From Bartonella bovis 91-4 (lineage in GTDB: Bacteria > Pseudomonadota > Alphaproteobacteria > Rhizobiales > Rhizobiaceae), in the NCBI RefSeq assembly GCF_000384965.1, contig NZ_CM001844.1, forward strand, positions 1 to 64,000: a DNA stretch of 64,000 nucleotides, in the 5' to 3' direction. The notes under the pieces were generated by a model. It was not told where the DNA came from. It made no database searches and saw only the letters and a list, made by a program, of their open reading frames with translations. The position numbers and the translations under genes are program-made. This document shows, one piece after another, positions 17,825 through 28,617 of this stretch. The stretch's first letter is position 1. Each line of letters starts with the position of its first letter.

Positions 17825-19033
17825 GTGATTTTTCAACTAGGTGGTACATGTCAAGTGCTCAAAGTAAATGATACTGTGACAGAGGAGAGATCTAAACTAT
17901 CCTTAATTGGTTTATCGCGTGATGAAATGGTGCAAGCTTTAAAGGTGATTGGTGTGCCAGAACATCAATTGCGTATGCGCGTGCGTCAGCTTTGGCATTG
18001 GCTTTATGTACGTGGTGTTTCACATTTTGATGAGATGCTAAATATTGCTAAGCCAATGCGTAAAATGCTTCAAGATCATTTTTCTATTACGCGCCCGGAA
18101 ATTATTGAAGAACAAACATCAAACGATGGTACATGTAAATGGCTCTTGCGTTTCCCAGCACGTGGAGCTGGAAAGCCTGTTGAAATTGAGACAGTTTATA
18201 TTCCTGAAGAAGGGCGCGGTACTTTATGTATTTCATCTCAGGTAGGGTGTACGTTAACTTGCTCTTTTTGTCATACAGGAACGCAGACACTTGTTCGCAA
18301 TCTGACAGCTGAAGAAATTTTGGTACAATTATTAGTTGCACGTGATCGTTTGGGTGATTTTCCTAAGAAAAATACATTTGATGATGCAGTTCTTTCAGTC
18401 AAAGGGCGCGAAATCACCAATATTGTTATGATGGGTATGGGTGAACCACTTTATAATTTTGAAGCGGTCAAAAGAGCTTTATTAATTGCATCTGATGGTG
18501 ATGGGCTTTCTTTATCAAAACGCCGAATTACTCTTTCAACAAGTGGGGTCGTTCCTGAAATTATACGAGCTGGAAAAGAAATTGGAGTTATGTTGGCAAT
18601 TTCATTGCATGCTGTACATGATACATTGCGGGATATACTGGTACCAATTAATAAAAAATATCCACTTGCTGTGTTAATGGACGCTTGTCGTAATTATCCT
18701 GGTCTTTCTAATGCAAAGCGAATTACATTTGAATATGTTATGCTGAAAGACGTAAATGATAGTTTAGATGATGCTAAACAATTAGTGCAGTTACTTAAAG
18801 GTATTCCTGCAAAGATCAATTTAATTCCTTTTAATTCATGGCCGGGGAGTCATTATCAATGTTCTGATTGGGAACAAATTGAACGTTTTGCTGATATCAT
18901 TAATCAAGCAGGTTATGCTTCCCCTATTCGGATGCCACGTGGTCGCGATATTTTAGCTGCTTGTGGACAGCTTAAATCAACTTCACAACGTTTACGCAAA
19001 TCTGAGCGGTTGCGCTTTGAAAATACAATTTAA
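17825..19033 (+). CDS. rlmN: 23S rRNA (A2503-C2)/tRNA (A37-C2) methyltransferase
   Basis: This protein of up to 402 aa is a radical-SAM enzyme that methylates C2 of A2503 in 23S rRNA and A37 in some tRNAs. The CxxxCxxC cluster motif is [12 protein letters not shown] (C142, C146, C149). Also seen are [25 protein letters not shown] and, near the C-terminus, [12 protein letters not shown] with the Cys needed for the methyl-transfer mechanism. The N-terminal block [25 protein letters not shown] is typical. The frame opens at a GTG (17825), but the first 25 or so residues are not conserved, so the true start may be further in. Confidence 0.93.
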   Translation: MIFQLGGTCQVLKVNDTVTEERSKLSLIGLSRDEMVQALKVIGVPEHQLRMRVRQLWHWLYVRGVSHFDEMLNIAKPMRKMLQDHFSITRPEIIEEQTSNDGTCKWLLRFPARGAGKPVEIETVYIPEEGRGTLCISSQVGCTLTCSFCHTGTQTLVRNLTAEEILVQLLVARDRLGDFPKKNTFDDAVLSVKGREITNIVMMGMGEPLYNFEAVKRALLIASDGDGLSLSKRRITLSTSGVVPEIIRAGKEIGVMLAISLHAVHDTLRDILVPINKKYPLAVLMDACRNYPGLSNAKRITFEYVMLKDVNDSLDDAKQLVQLLKGIPAKINLIPFNSWPGSHYQCSDWEQIERFADIINQAGYASPIRMPRGRDILAACGQLKSTSQRLRKSERLRFENTI

Positions 19034-19049
19034 GGATGCTAAATTTAAT

Positions 19050-19694
19050 TTAGTATGTTTTGATGATAAGTAAGCGTAAAGCAAAAATAATAAAAATAGT
19101 GGCAATAAGCCAATTGAGCAGGTGAATATAAAAAGGATTTTCCTTTAAGCTTGTGGAGAGTTTGTTAGCCATAAGAACCAATAAAATTGTAATAGGTAAA
19201 GATATAGGAATATAAGAAAGCCCCAAAATAAACAATTTTTGCTTGGCCATAGGATCATTAACATCAATAAATTGAGGTAAGAAAGTTATATTAAAAAGGA
19301 TGACTTTGGGATTTAAAAGATTAATTCCAACTCCTGCAAGATAATTACGTTTAAAACTTTGATGATTTGGTGGGGATGTTTGTTGTAAAGAAAATGTTGA
19401 ATTTTTTCGCAATGTTTGAAAAGCAAGCCATAGAAGAAAGAAAGCGCCAACAATTTTCAGAAGAAAAAAAGCACTCGGTGAGGTGACAATAAGTGCAGAT
19501 AAACCAATAGCCACAGCAGTAACCTGAATGGCAAAACCCGTTGCACTACCCAAAGCACACATAATCCCAGCTTTTTTATTTTGTACAATAGTCCGTCCCA
19601 CTGACAGCATTATATCAGGTCCTGGGATAAGCGCTAAAATCAAAGATGCCAGAGCAAATTGCATAAAAATGGGCCATTCAGGAAAAAATGACAT
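19050..19694 (-). CDS. LysE/RhtB family amino-acid exporter
   Basis: This 214-aa inner-membrane protein has about six hydrophobic helices. The N-terminal LysE signature is ALIPGPDIMLSVGRTIVQNKKAGI, then GSATGFAIQVTAVAIGLSALI and NYLAGVGINLLNPKVILF (the conserved NPK block). Such proteins export amino acids such as threonine, homoserine or lysine, or small metabolites. The substrate cannot be inferred. It is encoded on the opposite strand between rlmN and the decayed argG. Confidence 0.87.
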   Translation of the reverse strand: MSFFPEWPIFMQFALASLILALIPGPDIMLSVGRTIVQNKKAGIMCALGSATGFAIQVTAVAIGLSALIVTSPSAFFLLKIVGAFFLLWLAFQTLRKNSTFSLQQTSPPNHQSFKRNYLAGVGINLLNPKVILFNITFLPQFIDVNDPMAKQKLFILGLSYIPISLPITILLVLMANKLSTSLKENPFYIHLLNWLIATIFIIFALRLLIIKTY

Positions 19695-19842
19695 GTAAAT
19701 TTCCTTTATATATAAAAAGAGATTACTACAATTTACGCTTATTCGTTCTTTTTTACATCCTTTTAATACTACTTAAAGGGAATTTATTTTCATTGCTTGC
19801 ATGGTTCTAAGTAAAAGAAAATAAATAATGTGAAGCTTTAAA

Positions 19843-21048
19843 ATGAAAAAATCAAGATATTAAGGAAGTTGTTTTAGCTTATTCAGGAAGGTTAGATACG
19901 TCATATTCTCAAATGGTTGTAAAAGTAAGCTCTGTGTTGAAGTTGTCACTTTTACAGTTGATTTAGGGCAAGGGGAAGAATTAAAGCCTGCATGTTGTGA
20001 AGCCAAAATGCTTGGTATTAAAGAAATCTACATTGAAGATCTGCATGAAGAATTTGTACGTGATTTTGTATTTCCAATGTTTCGAGTAAATGCAATTTAT
20101 GAAAATTTATCTTTTGGAGACATCAATTGCTTGCTCACTCATCTCAAAATGTCTTATCGAAATTGCTAAAGAAACAGGTGCAGATGCAATTGCTTATGGA
20201 GTAACAGGAAAAGGGAATGATCAAGTACGTTTTAAACTTTTTGTCTAATGCTCTTAACTCCATATTAAAGTTATTGCTCCGTGACATGATTGAGTTTTAA
20301 AAGTCAAACAAATTTAATTGAGTTTACGCAGGCACATCAAATTCCAATGGAGAAGGATAAACAAGGTGAAGCACCTTTTTCAATAGATGCAAATTTATTT
20401 AGAAGAAAAGGTTTTAGAAGATCCGGCTAGTGCTGCTCCTGAATATATGCATATGCGCACTCTTTCGCTAGAAGCTGCTCCAGATCAAGCAACTATAATC
20501 ACTATTGGTTTTAAGAAAGGTGATGCTGTTTCGATTAATGGAAAAGTTTTATCTCCTGCAGCTCTACTTGTTTGATTGAATTAGTATGGATGCAACAATG
20601 GTATTGGTCGGTTAGATTTAGTAGAAAACGCTTTATAGGTATGAAGTCGCATGGTATTTATAAAATACCAGAGGGAAACTATTCTCTTAACTACGTATCG
20701 GGCAATCGAATCTTTGACATTAAATCAAGGTGCAGCGCGTTTGAAAGGTAAATTAATGCTGCGTTGTGTAGAATTGATTTATTATTGGTTTCTGGTTTTA
20801 CCTAAACGCCAAATGTTACAGGCGGCTATGGATTTATCGCAAAAAAATGTTGAGGGCGAGGTGACATTAAAACCTTACAAAAGTAATGTTATTGTTATGG
20901 GGCGCCAAAGCGAAGAGTCACTTTATTACGATAAATTGGTGACTTTTGAAGATGATCAAGGCGCTTATAATCAAAAAATGTTGTTGGCTTTATTAAATTG
21001 AATGCTTTGCGCTTTCATACATTAATGCTGTGTTCATCAAAATTATAG
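19843..21048 (+). pseudogene. argG: Heavily decayed argininosuccinate synthase
   Basis: Fragments of ArgG follow one another in order across all three frames. They are: [15 protein letters not shown] (ATP-pyrophosphatase loop, usual SGGLDTS, with Gly replaced by Arg); [162 protein letters not shown]. At least six frameshifts and several stops separate them, so no functional enzyme can be made. The gene normally makes argininosuccinate from citrulline and aspartate. Its position next to rlmN is conserved in rhizobia. Confidence 0.93.
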
Positions 21049-21392
21049 ATGGAAATAATAAAAAACTATTTTAATGTTTTTTCTTAAAAAATAACTTTTA
21101 GACAAAATATTTAACAAAGTTTTTTATTACTCATTTTTATCAATAGATACACTATTTGTTTATGCTGTTTTCAATACGAAAGAATTTGTTTTCTTTTGGA
21201 GTAAATGTAATAGGGTAAAGTTTAAGATAACGGTTCTTGAAAAGTCAATTAAAAAAGCAAAGGATTATTGTAAAATAATAAAAGTGGAATAAAAAAATTT
21301 TGGCTACTTTTACTTTGCTATTATTGACGAATAAATTCAATAACCATACACCATGTGTATTAAACAATTTAATTTAAGGATAAAAATTATAA
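21049..21392. other. Gap between argG remnant and lysS
   Basis: The 344 AT-rich bases contain no credible frame, repeat or RNA structure. The region presumably carries the lysS-prfC promoter; I could not assign -35 and -10 boxes with confidence. Confidence 0.5.
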
Positions 21393-23051
21393 ATGCGTGA
21401 TCAGTGTGCTGCCCTTAGTTTTACACCCGAATTAATTGATGCAGCTGCCCAGTCGAAAGCCTGGCCGTTTGAAGAAGCACGCAAGCTTATCAAGCGTTAT
21501 GAAAAAACAGGTTATCCAGAAAACATTTTATTTGAAACAGGCTATGGACCTTCTGGTTTGCCGCATATTGGTACTTTTGGAGAAGTGGCGCGCACGACCA
21601 TGGTGCGTCATGCTTTTCATATTTTAACTGAGAACAAAGTTAAAACAAAACTTTTGTGCTTTTCTGATGATATGGATGGTTTGCGCAAAGTTCCTGATAA
21701 TGTGCCTGATCGTGAAAAGATGGAAAGTTATCTTGGTCAGCCACTTAGTCGCGTACCAGATCCTTTTGGGAATGTTTATCCTTCTTTTGGAGCAGCTAAT
21801 AATGCGCGTTTGTGCGCTTTTCTTGATCGCTTTGGTTTTGATTATGAATTTATCAGCTCTACCGATTATTACAGTTCTGGCCGTTTTGATGAAGCACTTT
21901 TAAAGATACTTGCCTGTTATGATCAGGTTATGGACATTATTCTGCCAACATTGGGTGAAGAGCGGCGGGCAACATATTCACTCTTTTTGCCTATCTCTCC
22001 TATTTCTGGAAAAGTATTACAGGTACCAATGATCGCCCGTAATATTGAAAAAGGCACTGTCACTTATATCGAACCTGAAACAGGTGAAACCATTGAAACA
22101 GAAGTCACACGTGGAAGGGTTAAATGCCAGTGGAAGGTGGATTGGGCAATGCGTTGGAAAGCGCTTGGGGTTGATTATGAAATGGCGGGAAAAGATCTTA
22201 TCGATTCCGTCTCTCTTTCTTCTAAAATTTGCAAAGTACTTGGTGGTGATCCGCCTGAAGGGTTCAATTATGAACTTTTTTTAGATGATAAGGGACAGAA
22301 AATTTCCAAATCCAAAGGAAATGGTTTGACTATTGATGAATGGTTGACTTATGCACCAACACAAAGCTTAGCGCTCTATATGTTTTTAAAGCCTAAAACG
22401 GCAAAACGACTTTATTTTGATGTCATTCCAAAAGCCGTTGACGAATATTATGCACATCTTTCAGCTTATAATCGTCAGTTGTGGAAAGATCGGTTAAATA
22501 ATCCCGTATGGCATATCCATAATGGTTGCCCACCACAAATTAATTTGCCTGTATCTTTCGCTATGTTATTGAATTTAGTAAGTGCTTCAAATGCTGAAAA
22601 TAAAGAAGTTCTTTGGGGGTTTATTTCTCGCTATGCTAAAGGAGCAAATCCGCAAACATATCCAATGCTTGATCAGTTAGTGGAATTTGCCATTAAATAT
22701 TTTGGTATTTTTGTAAAACCAAACAAAAAATTTCGTATACCTGATGAAAATGAACGTTTAACATTGGCTAAAATCGATGAAAAATTAGCCAGCCTTCCAG
22801 AAACTGCTGATGAAAATACAATCCAAAATGCGCTTCTTGATGTTGCGCGTTTAACACAATGTTATCAAGATCATAACAAAAAAAGCCCTGAAGGGGGACC
22901 TGGTGTTTCGAATGTCTTTTTTCAAATGCTTTATGAAGTTCTTTTAGGGCAAGAACGGGGGCCAAGATTTGGATCGTTTATTGCGCTTTATGGAATTGAT
23001 AAAATACGTGCACTCATTGCTGAAACGCTTGCACAACCTGTGGGGGAATAA
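21393..23051 (+). CDS. lysS: Class I lysyl-tRNA synthetase
   Basis: This 552-aa enzyme is the archaeal-type class I LysRS found in alphaproteobacteria and unrelated to the class II enzyme of E. coli. The HIGH-type motif [14 protein letters not shown] is near residues 50-63, and the KMSKS-type loop KISKSKGNG is near 303-311. The protein attaches lysine to tRNA-Lys, using a Rossmann-fold catalytic core with a C-terminal alpha-helical anticodon-binding cage. The stop overlaps the prfC ATG by one base (TAATG), so the two genes are translationally coupled. Confidence 0.95.
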   Translation: MRDQCAALSFTPELIDAAAQSKAWPFEEARKLIKRYEKTGYPENILFETGYGPSGLPHIGTFGEVARTTMVRHAFHILTENKVKTKLLCFSDDMDGLRKVPDNVPDREKMESYLGQPLSRVPDPFGNVYPSFGAANNARLCAFLDRFGFDYEFISSTDYYSSGRFDEALLKILACYDQVMDIILPTLGEERRATYSLFLPISPISGKVLQVPMIARNIEKGTVTYIEPETGETIETEVTRGRVKCQWKVDWAMRWKALGVDYEMAGKDLIDSVSLSSKICKVLGGDPPEGFNYELFLDDKGQKISKSKGNGLTIDEWLTYAPTQSLALYMFLKPKTAKRLYFDVIPKAVDEYYAHLSAYNRQLWKDRLNNPVWHIHNGCPPQINLPVSFAMLLNLVSASNAENKEVLWGFISRYAKGANPQTYPMLDQLVEFAIKYFGIFVKPNKKFRIPDENERLTLAKIDEKLASLPETADENTIQNALLDVARLTQCYQDHNKKSPEGGPGVSNVFFQMLYEVLLGQERGPRFGSFIALYGIDKIRALIAETLAQPVGE

Positions 23052-24628
23052 TGGAATATAGAGCGCAAGAAGTAAAACGACGGCGTACATTTGCAATTAT
23101 TGCGCACCCTGATGCAGGAAAGACGACATTAACAGAAAAATTTTTACTGTTTGGTGGTGCTATTCAACTTGCCGGTGAGGTGAGAGCAAAAAAAGATCGT
23201 ATTCAAACTCGTTCTGATTGGATGAAAATTGAACGTGATCGTGGTATTTCGGTTGTAACATCTGTGATGACATTTGAATATGAAGGGCATATTTTTAATT
23301 TGTTGGATACTCCAGGCCATGCTGATTTTGCAGATGATACATATCGCACCCTCACAGCAGTTGATAGCGCTATTATGGTGTTGGATGGTGCGCGCGGAAT
23401 TGAGCCCAGGACATTAAAATTATTCGAAGTTTGCCGAATGAGGGACATTCCTATTATTACTTTTGTTAATAAAATGGATCGTGAGGCGCGTGATCCCCTA
23501 GAAATTTTAGATGAAATTGAAGAAAAGCTTGTTCTTGATACTGCTCCAATTACATGGCCTATTGGTATAGGTAAAGATTTTAAAGGTACTTTTGATTTTC
23601 ATCATAATTGTTTTCGCCAGCATGATGATGAGGTAACCCCAAAAATAGTTTCTGGACCTGTTGAGGTTTCTAATTTACTTCCTGAAAATCAACGTGCATC
23701 CTTTGTTGAAGGGATAGAATTTGCCCGTAATGCATGCAAAAAATTTAATTTTCAGGCTTTTTATGAAGGTCATATGACACCTGTTTATTTTGGTTCAGCT
23801 TTACGTAATTTTGGTGTTCGTGATTTAATAAATGCATTAGTCGATTTTGGTCCAAGTCCTCGTGATCAGGTGGCTGATCAACGCACTGTAATGGCTGTAG
23901 AATCCAAGATGACAGGGTTCGTTTTTAAAATTCAAGCCAATATGGATCCTAATCATCGTGATCGGATTGCATTTTTACGGGTATGTTCAGGAACGCTTAA
24001 GCGGGGTATGAAGACAAAACTAGTTCGAACGGGAAAGCCAATGACACTTTCAACACCGCAATTTTTCTTTGCTCGTTCACGCCAAATTGCTGATCAAGCC
24101 TATGCTGGTGATGTAGTTGGAATTCCTAATCATGGAACTTTGCGGATTGGTGATACTTTGACTGAGGGAGAGGATATTCTCTTTAAAGGTTTACCAAATT
24201 TTGCACCAGAAATTTTGCGTCGCGTATGTTTAAGCGATCCCATGAAAGCAAAAAAGCTTAAAGAAGCTTTGCGGCAAATGGCTGAAGAGGGAGTTGTTCA
24301 ACTCTTTATTCCTGATGATGGATCACCTGCTCTTATTGGTGTTATTGGTGCTTTGCAAATTGATGTTTTAATAGAAAGATTGAAGGTAGAATATTCTTTA
24401 CCCGTAAATTTTGAACTAGCGCGTTTCAATATTTGTCGTTGGATTTTCGCAGACAATAAAGATGAGCTTCAAAATTTTCTCACAAATCACCGCTCTGCTA
24501 TTGCTCACGATTTGGATGGTGATCCGGTTTTTTTAGCAGAAAATCATTTTTCATTGAATTATGAAGCAGAACGGGCTCCAAAAATAAAATTTTCACCCTT
24601 TAAAGATTATCAAGTCCGCTCTAAGTAA
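23051..24628 (+). CDS. prfC: Peptide chain release factor 3
   Basis: This 525-aa translational GTPase recycles RF1/RF2 from the ribosome after peptide release. G1 is AHPDAGKTTLTEK (18-30), switch I has DRGISVVTSVMTF, G3 is DTPGHADF and G4 is NKMDREARDP. The QLAGEVRAKKDR segment is diagnostic of RF3 rather than EF-G. Domains II and III are complete and the C-terminus (ERAPKIKFSPFKDYQV) is typical. It is coupled to lysS. Confidence 0.96.
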   Translation: MEYRAQEVKRRRTFAIIAHPDAGKTTLTEKFLLFGGAIQLAGEVRAKKDRIQTRSDWMKIERDRGISVVTSVMTFEYEGHIFNLLDTPGHADFADDTYRTLTAVDSAIMVLDGARGIEPRTLKLFEVCRMRDIPIITFVNKMDREARDPLEILDEIEEKLVLDTAPITWPIGIGKDFKGTFDFHHNCFRQHDDEVTPKIVSGPVEVSNLLPENQRASFVEGIEFARNACKKFNFQAFYEGHMTPVYFGSALRNFGVRDLINALVDFGPSPRDQVADQRTVMAVESKMTGFVFKIQANMDPNHRDRIAFLRVCSGTLKRGMKTKLVRTGKPMTLSTPQFFFARSRQIADQAYAGDVVGIPNHGTLRIGDTLTEGEDILFKGLPNFAPEILRRVCLSDPMKAKKLKEALRQMAEEGVVQLFIPDDGSPALIGVIGALQIDVLIERLKVEYSLPVNFELARFNICRWIFADNKDELQNFLTNHRSAIAHDLDGDPVFLAENHFSLNYEAERAPKIKFSPFKDYQVRSK

Positions 24629-24724
24629 GTAAATAATTTTTGTTTCAACAAAAGGAGATTGTTTTAAGAAGGTAAAGAATTCCTTAGAATTTTTCTCTTT
24701 ATATAAAAATTATTATAAACAGAT

Positions 24725-25048
24725 TTAACTAAGCCCCTCTTTAATCCATTCATAGAGGCGTCCTTTAGAAACAGCACCAACCATATGAGATGAGATATTT
24801 CCATTTTTGAACATCAAGAGAGTAGGAATTGAACGAACTCCATATTGTGTAGCCAACTCTGGATTTTCATCAATATTAACTTTAGCAATTTTCACCTGAC
24901 CTTCCATTTCTATTGAAATTTCATCAAGAATTGGTGCAATCATTTTGCAAGGGCCACACCATTCTGCCCAAAAATCAACTACAACAGGGATGGAAGAGGT
25001 AAGAACTTTATTTTCGAAATTGCTATTATCAGCTTTTATACATGTCAT
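24725..25048 (-). CDS. trxA: Thioredoxin
   Basis: This 107-aa thioredoxin has the redox-active WCGPC motif at residues 30-34, flanked by [20 protein letters not shown]. The cis-proline segment is [12 protein letters not shown] and [10 protein letters not shown] precedes it. The frame is open upstream to 25105, but ATG 25048 gives the standard cytoplasmic thioredoxin length without extension. It lies at the end of the addB-addA run; addA-trxA adjacency is typical of rhizobia. Confidence 0.95.
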   Translation of the reverse strand: MTCIKADNSNFENKVLTSSIPVVVDFWAEWCGPCKMIAPILDEISIEMEGQVKIAKVNIDENPELATQYGVRSIPTLLMFKNGNISSHMVGAVSKGRLYEWIKEGLS

Positions 25049-25158
25049 TGATTGAGCCTTTATATATTCATTTGTACATATTAGAATGACTTTGATTAAT
25101 GTCAAGTAATGATAAATTAAAGGAGGGCAAGATCTTTTAGAAAGTCCTTTCTTTTTTG

Positions 25159-28100
25159 TTAGGCTAATTCATTCAAACATGCATCGAGTTTTTCAGAAGT
25201 AAGTGTAAAAATTTTTGCTTCTTTGCAATAAATAAGAAAAGCATCAATATTTTTATTGGGGTAAATAGTTTGCAGCAATTTCCGATAAAGAGCCATTTGT
25301 AATAAATAGTTTGGGGCGATAGTAGCTTCATCTTCTGGTGGAATTCCTGTTTTAAAATCAGCAAAAAGAACATTATCTTGGGTGATGCATAAACGGTCAA
25401 TTTGACCGGAAATTATTTGTTCTTTACCATGAATTGTAACAGTGCCCATGAGAGAAACTTCGGCTTTGGAATTAGCAGAGAAGAGAGACTTGAGATTTGA
25501 ATTTTCTAACACTTCCCAAATTTGATAGAGTGCTTTTTCTCTTTGGATTTCAGGCCAATGAGAAGCTTTGATGTTAAGATAGCGTTGAGCATAATCAAGA
25601 CGTTTTTGGGGAGGGCACTCAGGCAGATATTGTAGTAAGCGGTGAACCAAGTTACCATATTCAATAGAGAAAATTTTATTCGTGTTTTTTTCTCCTAAAA
25701 TAGGTGAAATGCTAAGGTGTTCTTGATGAGGGGAAAGTTCAACGTCAATATCAATGGAACGACCAGCAACAGAAGGTCTGAGTGGTTTTGGTAAAACTGG
25801 TTGTGAAGGCATTTTGTGATGAAAAAAAGCTGGCAAAGGTGGAAATGTTTGTTTATCTTCATCAAGCATTTCTTTGTTTATTAGGGTAGAAGAATTTGTA
25901 ATAGAATAGCGCCAAGCTGCTATATCTTCTGTCGGGCCTTTTATGGTAACGCTGTGGGGCTGAAGGGCTTTTTTTACTAATTTTAGCCATGTATTAGAGT
26001 TTTCTTTTTGACTGCTATAACCGCAGACAATCAATCGATCTTCAGCACGTGTCATTCCCACATAAAGAAGACGCTTATACTCTTCTTCTGCACGCTCTTT
26101 TAAATATGAGAGTGCTTTTTCAAAAGGTTTTGTATTAAATTGTGCATTTGGGCGCCAAATAAGAGCTTGTCTTCCATTCAAAAGAAATGTGAAAAAGTGC
26201 GGTATGTAACATGAATCCCAGATTGCACTACCCGGATCAACCAAAAAAACAACAGCGCTTTCCAATCCTTTAGCAGCGTGGATAGTCATAATACGAACTT
26301 CTTCATGGTTTTGATCAAGTTCACGCTTGATTTCTGGTTTATTGGCACTCAATGTTTCCAAAAAGGCTTGTAGTCCTGGCAAACCGGTTTTTTGAATCGT
26401 GAGTGTATAATCCATAAAAGCGTCAAGAATTTCATTTGCTTCAGATCCTAAACGAGCAAGGATTTTTTGTCGTCCTTTGTCATTGTTGAGAATATAACTA
26501 TAGAATTCAAAAACAGGCATTTTATCGACAAGGGTGCGATATTTGCTTAATTTTTCAAAAGCATCTTTATAAGATGCATGTGATGAAGCATGGATATAAA
26601 GACTTTGCCAAAGTGATCCTTTACGTTTTGCTGCAAGATGATAGAGTGCATCTTCGCTAAGTGCAAAAAGTGGACTTTTTAAAACACAGGCAAGAGAAAG
26701 ATCATCTTGTGGTTGCAAAACAAATTGCGCAAGCGCCATTAAGTCACGCACACTGATATGGCTGGTTAGCTGTAAACGATCAGCACCAGCCACAGGAACG
26801 TTATGTAATTTAAGTGCGCGAGAAAGAGCAGGTACAAATTGATCATGTCGTTTACGAACTAAAACCATAATGTCACTGGCACGCAGTAAACGTCCTTTTG
26901 CTGGAAGCATTTTGCCTGAATGCAACCAATCAGCAATGGTTGCGGCAATCTTATTTGCTAAGTGTATTTCAGGTGTATCCACATGATCAACAGTTAAATG
27001 CCAATCATCAGGAAGCTCGTTTGTTTCTTTGGAAATGGCGTCCCATAAAATAACTTCGCCTGGGCTGTTAATACGAACAGGTTCGTGCACTGTTTTTACA
27101 TTGTCTGCTGAAAGTCCTTTATAATTTTCCGGTGTTTCAAATACAAGATCAACACCTTTGAGGATATCAGCTGTAGAGCGAAAAGAATAGTGCAGTTGTA
27201 TTTTTTCAAATTTTTGATTAATGCGTTGCGCTTGTTTTTGAAACATCCGGCCATTTTTAGCAAAATTTTCTGGTTCAGCACCTTGAAAAGAATAGATAGA
27301 TTGTTTTTCATCACCAACAGCAAAAATAGTGCGGATATTTGTGTTTTGACTATAATCTGCAAAAAATTCCTGCGCTAAAAGCTGGATAATTTGCCATTGC
27401 TCAGGGTTAGTGTCTTGTGCTTCATCGATAAGAATATGATCAATGCCACGATCAAGTTTGTATTGCACCCACTGACTTGCACCTTTGCGCTGCAATAAAT
27501 AAAGTGTGCGTTCAATAAGATCATCAAAATCTAACAAGCCATTGGCTTTTTTTAAATCTGCATAGATTTTAAGATAAGTAGCACAAATCTGAAAAGCGGC
27601 TATATTGAGTGTAACGAGCTTTATACATTGACGTTTGTCTAACAAAACAGAGATCTTGTCTTGCTTTTCTTCAATCTCTTTTTGAATGAAAGACGAAGTT
27701 TCGTCTAATTTTTTGGAAAGAAGACGTGAAAAATTACGTGGTATGCCGTCAGTTGTAAAGTAAATGCTTGATACAATGTCTATGATATCTTCTTCATCTG
27801 AGATGGTCGCTAACTGAGAAAATTTCTCTATAATGCCTGTTACTCTTTTATTACCGTAGGTTTGAAAATATTTGAGGGTATAAGGAGACAATGAAGCAGT
27901 TTGTTGAATTTCTTTAAGTATTTGTGAATGTGTTTCATTGGGTGCTAAATTAAAAAATGCACGTAGTTGCTGTTTTCCACTTTCAGATAAAATGAAAGGT
28001 AAGAAATCAGAAAGTTCGTGTTGTTTTTGAGTAGCTTCATGAAGCAATTGATCAAATGTACTTTCGCTAATAGTTTTAAATAGCTCTTTTAAAGCCGATT

Positions 28101-28617
28101 GCACATGACTATGTGCCAAAAGTTGGCAACGGACTTGATGCAATAACTGTGTTCGATTTGTATCGTCAAGCAATTCAAAATGGCCAGCAATATTAGATTC
28201 TAGCGGAAATTGATGCAATAAAGATTCACAAAATGCGTGAATGGTTTGGATTTTTAAGCCACCTGGTGTTTCAAGGGCACGGGCAAAGAGTTTACGCGCA
28301 TGAGCTAGTTTTTGTGCACTTGAGGGCTTATTTTCAAGTTGCGATAAGAGTGTTTGAAGTTGCTCATCATTAAGTTCGTTCCAACTGGAAAGCGTGCGAA
28401 AAATACGCGATTGCATGACGGAAGCGGCTGCATTGGTATAAGTTAGACATAAAATGCGTGCTGGAGGTGTGCCGTTTAAAAGCAAACGGATAACGCGTTC
28501 ACTTAGAACATGGGTTTTTCCAGATCCTGCATTTGCAGAAACCCACACATTTGTTTTTGGATGTGTTGCTTTTTTTTGTGCATCAAGGGCGGCTTCAGGA
28601 ATAAAAAAAGTAGTCAT
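25159..28617 (-). CDS. addA: Double-strand break repair helicase-nuclease subunit AddA
   Basis: This 1152-aa UvrD-like superfamily 1A helicase has a C-terminal nuclease, forming with AddB the RecBCD-equivalent that resects broken DNA ends. Walker A is [16 protein letters not shown] (27-42). The Walker B-type motif [13 protein letters not shown] is near 395. Later helicase motifs include [35 protein letters not shown] and [16 protein letters not shown]. The C-terminal PD-(D/E)XK nuclease shows [12 protein letters not shown] near residue 1085 and QMALYRKLL. It overlaps the addB stop by 4 bases. Confidence 0.95.
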   Translation of the reverse strand: MTTFFIPEAALDAQKKATHPKTNVWVSANAGSGKTHVLSERVIRLLLNGTPPARILCLTYTNAAASVMQSRIFRTLSSWNELNDEQLQTLLSQLENKPSSAQKLAHARKLFARALETPGGLKIQTIHAFCESLLHQFPLESNIAGHFELLDDTNRTQLLHQVRCQLLAHSHVQSALKELFKTISESTFDQLLHEATQKQHELSDFLPFILSESGKQQLRAFFNLAPNETHSQILKEIQQTASLSPYTLKYFQTYGNKRVTGIIEKFSQLATISDEEDIIDIVSSIYFTTDGIPRNFSRLLSKKLDETSSFIQKEIEEKQDKISVLLDKRQCIKLVTLNIAAFQICATYLKIYADLKKANGLLDFDDLIERTLYLLQRKGASQWVQYKLDRGIDHILIDEAQDTNPEQWQIIQLLAQEFFADYSQNTNIRTIFAVGDEKQSIYSFQGAEPENFAKNGRMFQKQAQRINQKFEKIQLHYSFRSTADILKGVDLVFETPENYKGLSADNVKTVHEPVRINSPGEVILWDAISKETNELPDDWHLTVDHVDTPEIHLANKIAATIADWLHSGKMLPAKGRLLRASDIMVLVRKRHDQFVPALSRALKLHNVPVAGADRLQLTSHISVRDLMALAQFVLQPQDDLSLACVLKSPLFALSEDALYHLAAKRKGSLWQSLYIHASSHASYKDAFEKLSKYRTLVDKMPVFEFYSYILNNDKGRQKILARLGSEANEILDAFMDYTLTIQKTGLPGLQAFLETLSANKPEIKRELDQNHEEVRIMTIHAAKGLESAVVFLVDPGSAIWDSCYIPHFFTFLLNGRQALIWRPNAQFNTKPFEKALSYLKERAEEEYKRLLYVGMTRAEDRLIVCGYSSQKENSNTWLKLVKKALQPHSVTIKGPTEDIAAWRYSITNSSTLINKEMLDEDKQTFPPLPAFFHHKMPSQPVLPKPLRPSVAGRSIDIDVELSPHQEHLSISPILGEKNTNKIFSIEYGNLVHRLLQYLPECPPQKRLDYAQRYLNIKASHWPEIQREKALYQIWEVLENSNLKSLFSANSKAEVSLMGTVTIHGKEQIISGQIDRLCITQDNVLFADFKTGIPPEDEATIAPNYLLQMALYRKLLQTIYPNKNIDAFLIYCKEAKIFTLTSEKLDACLNELA

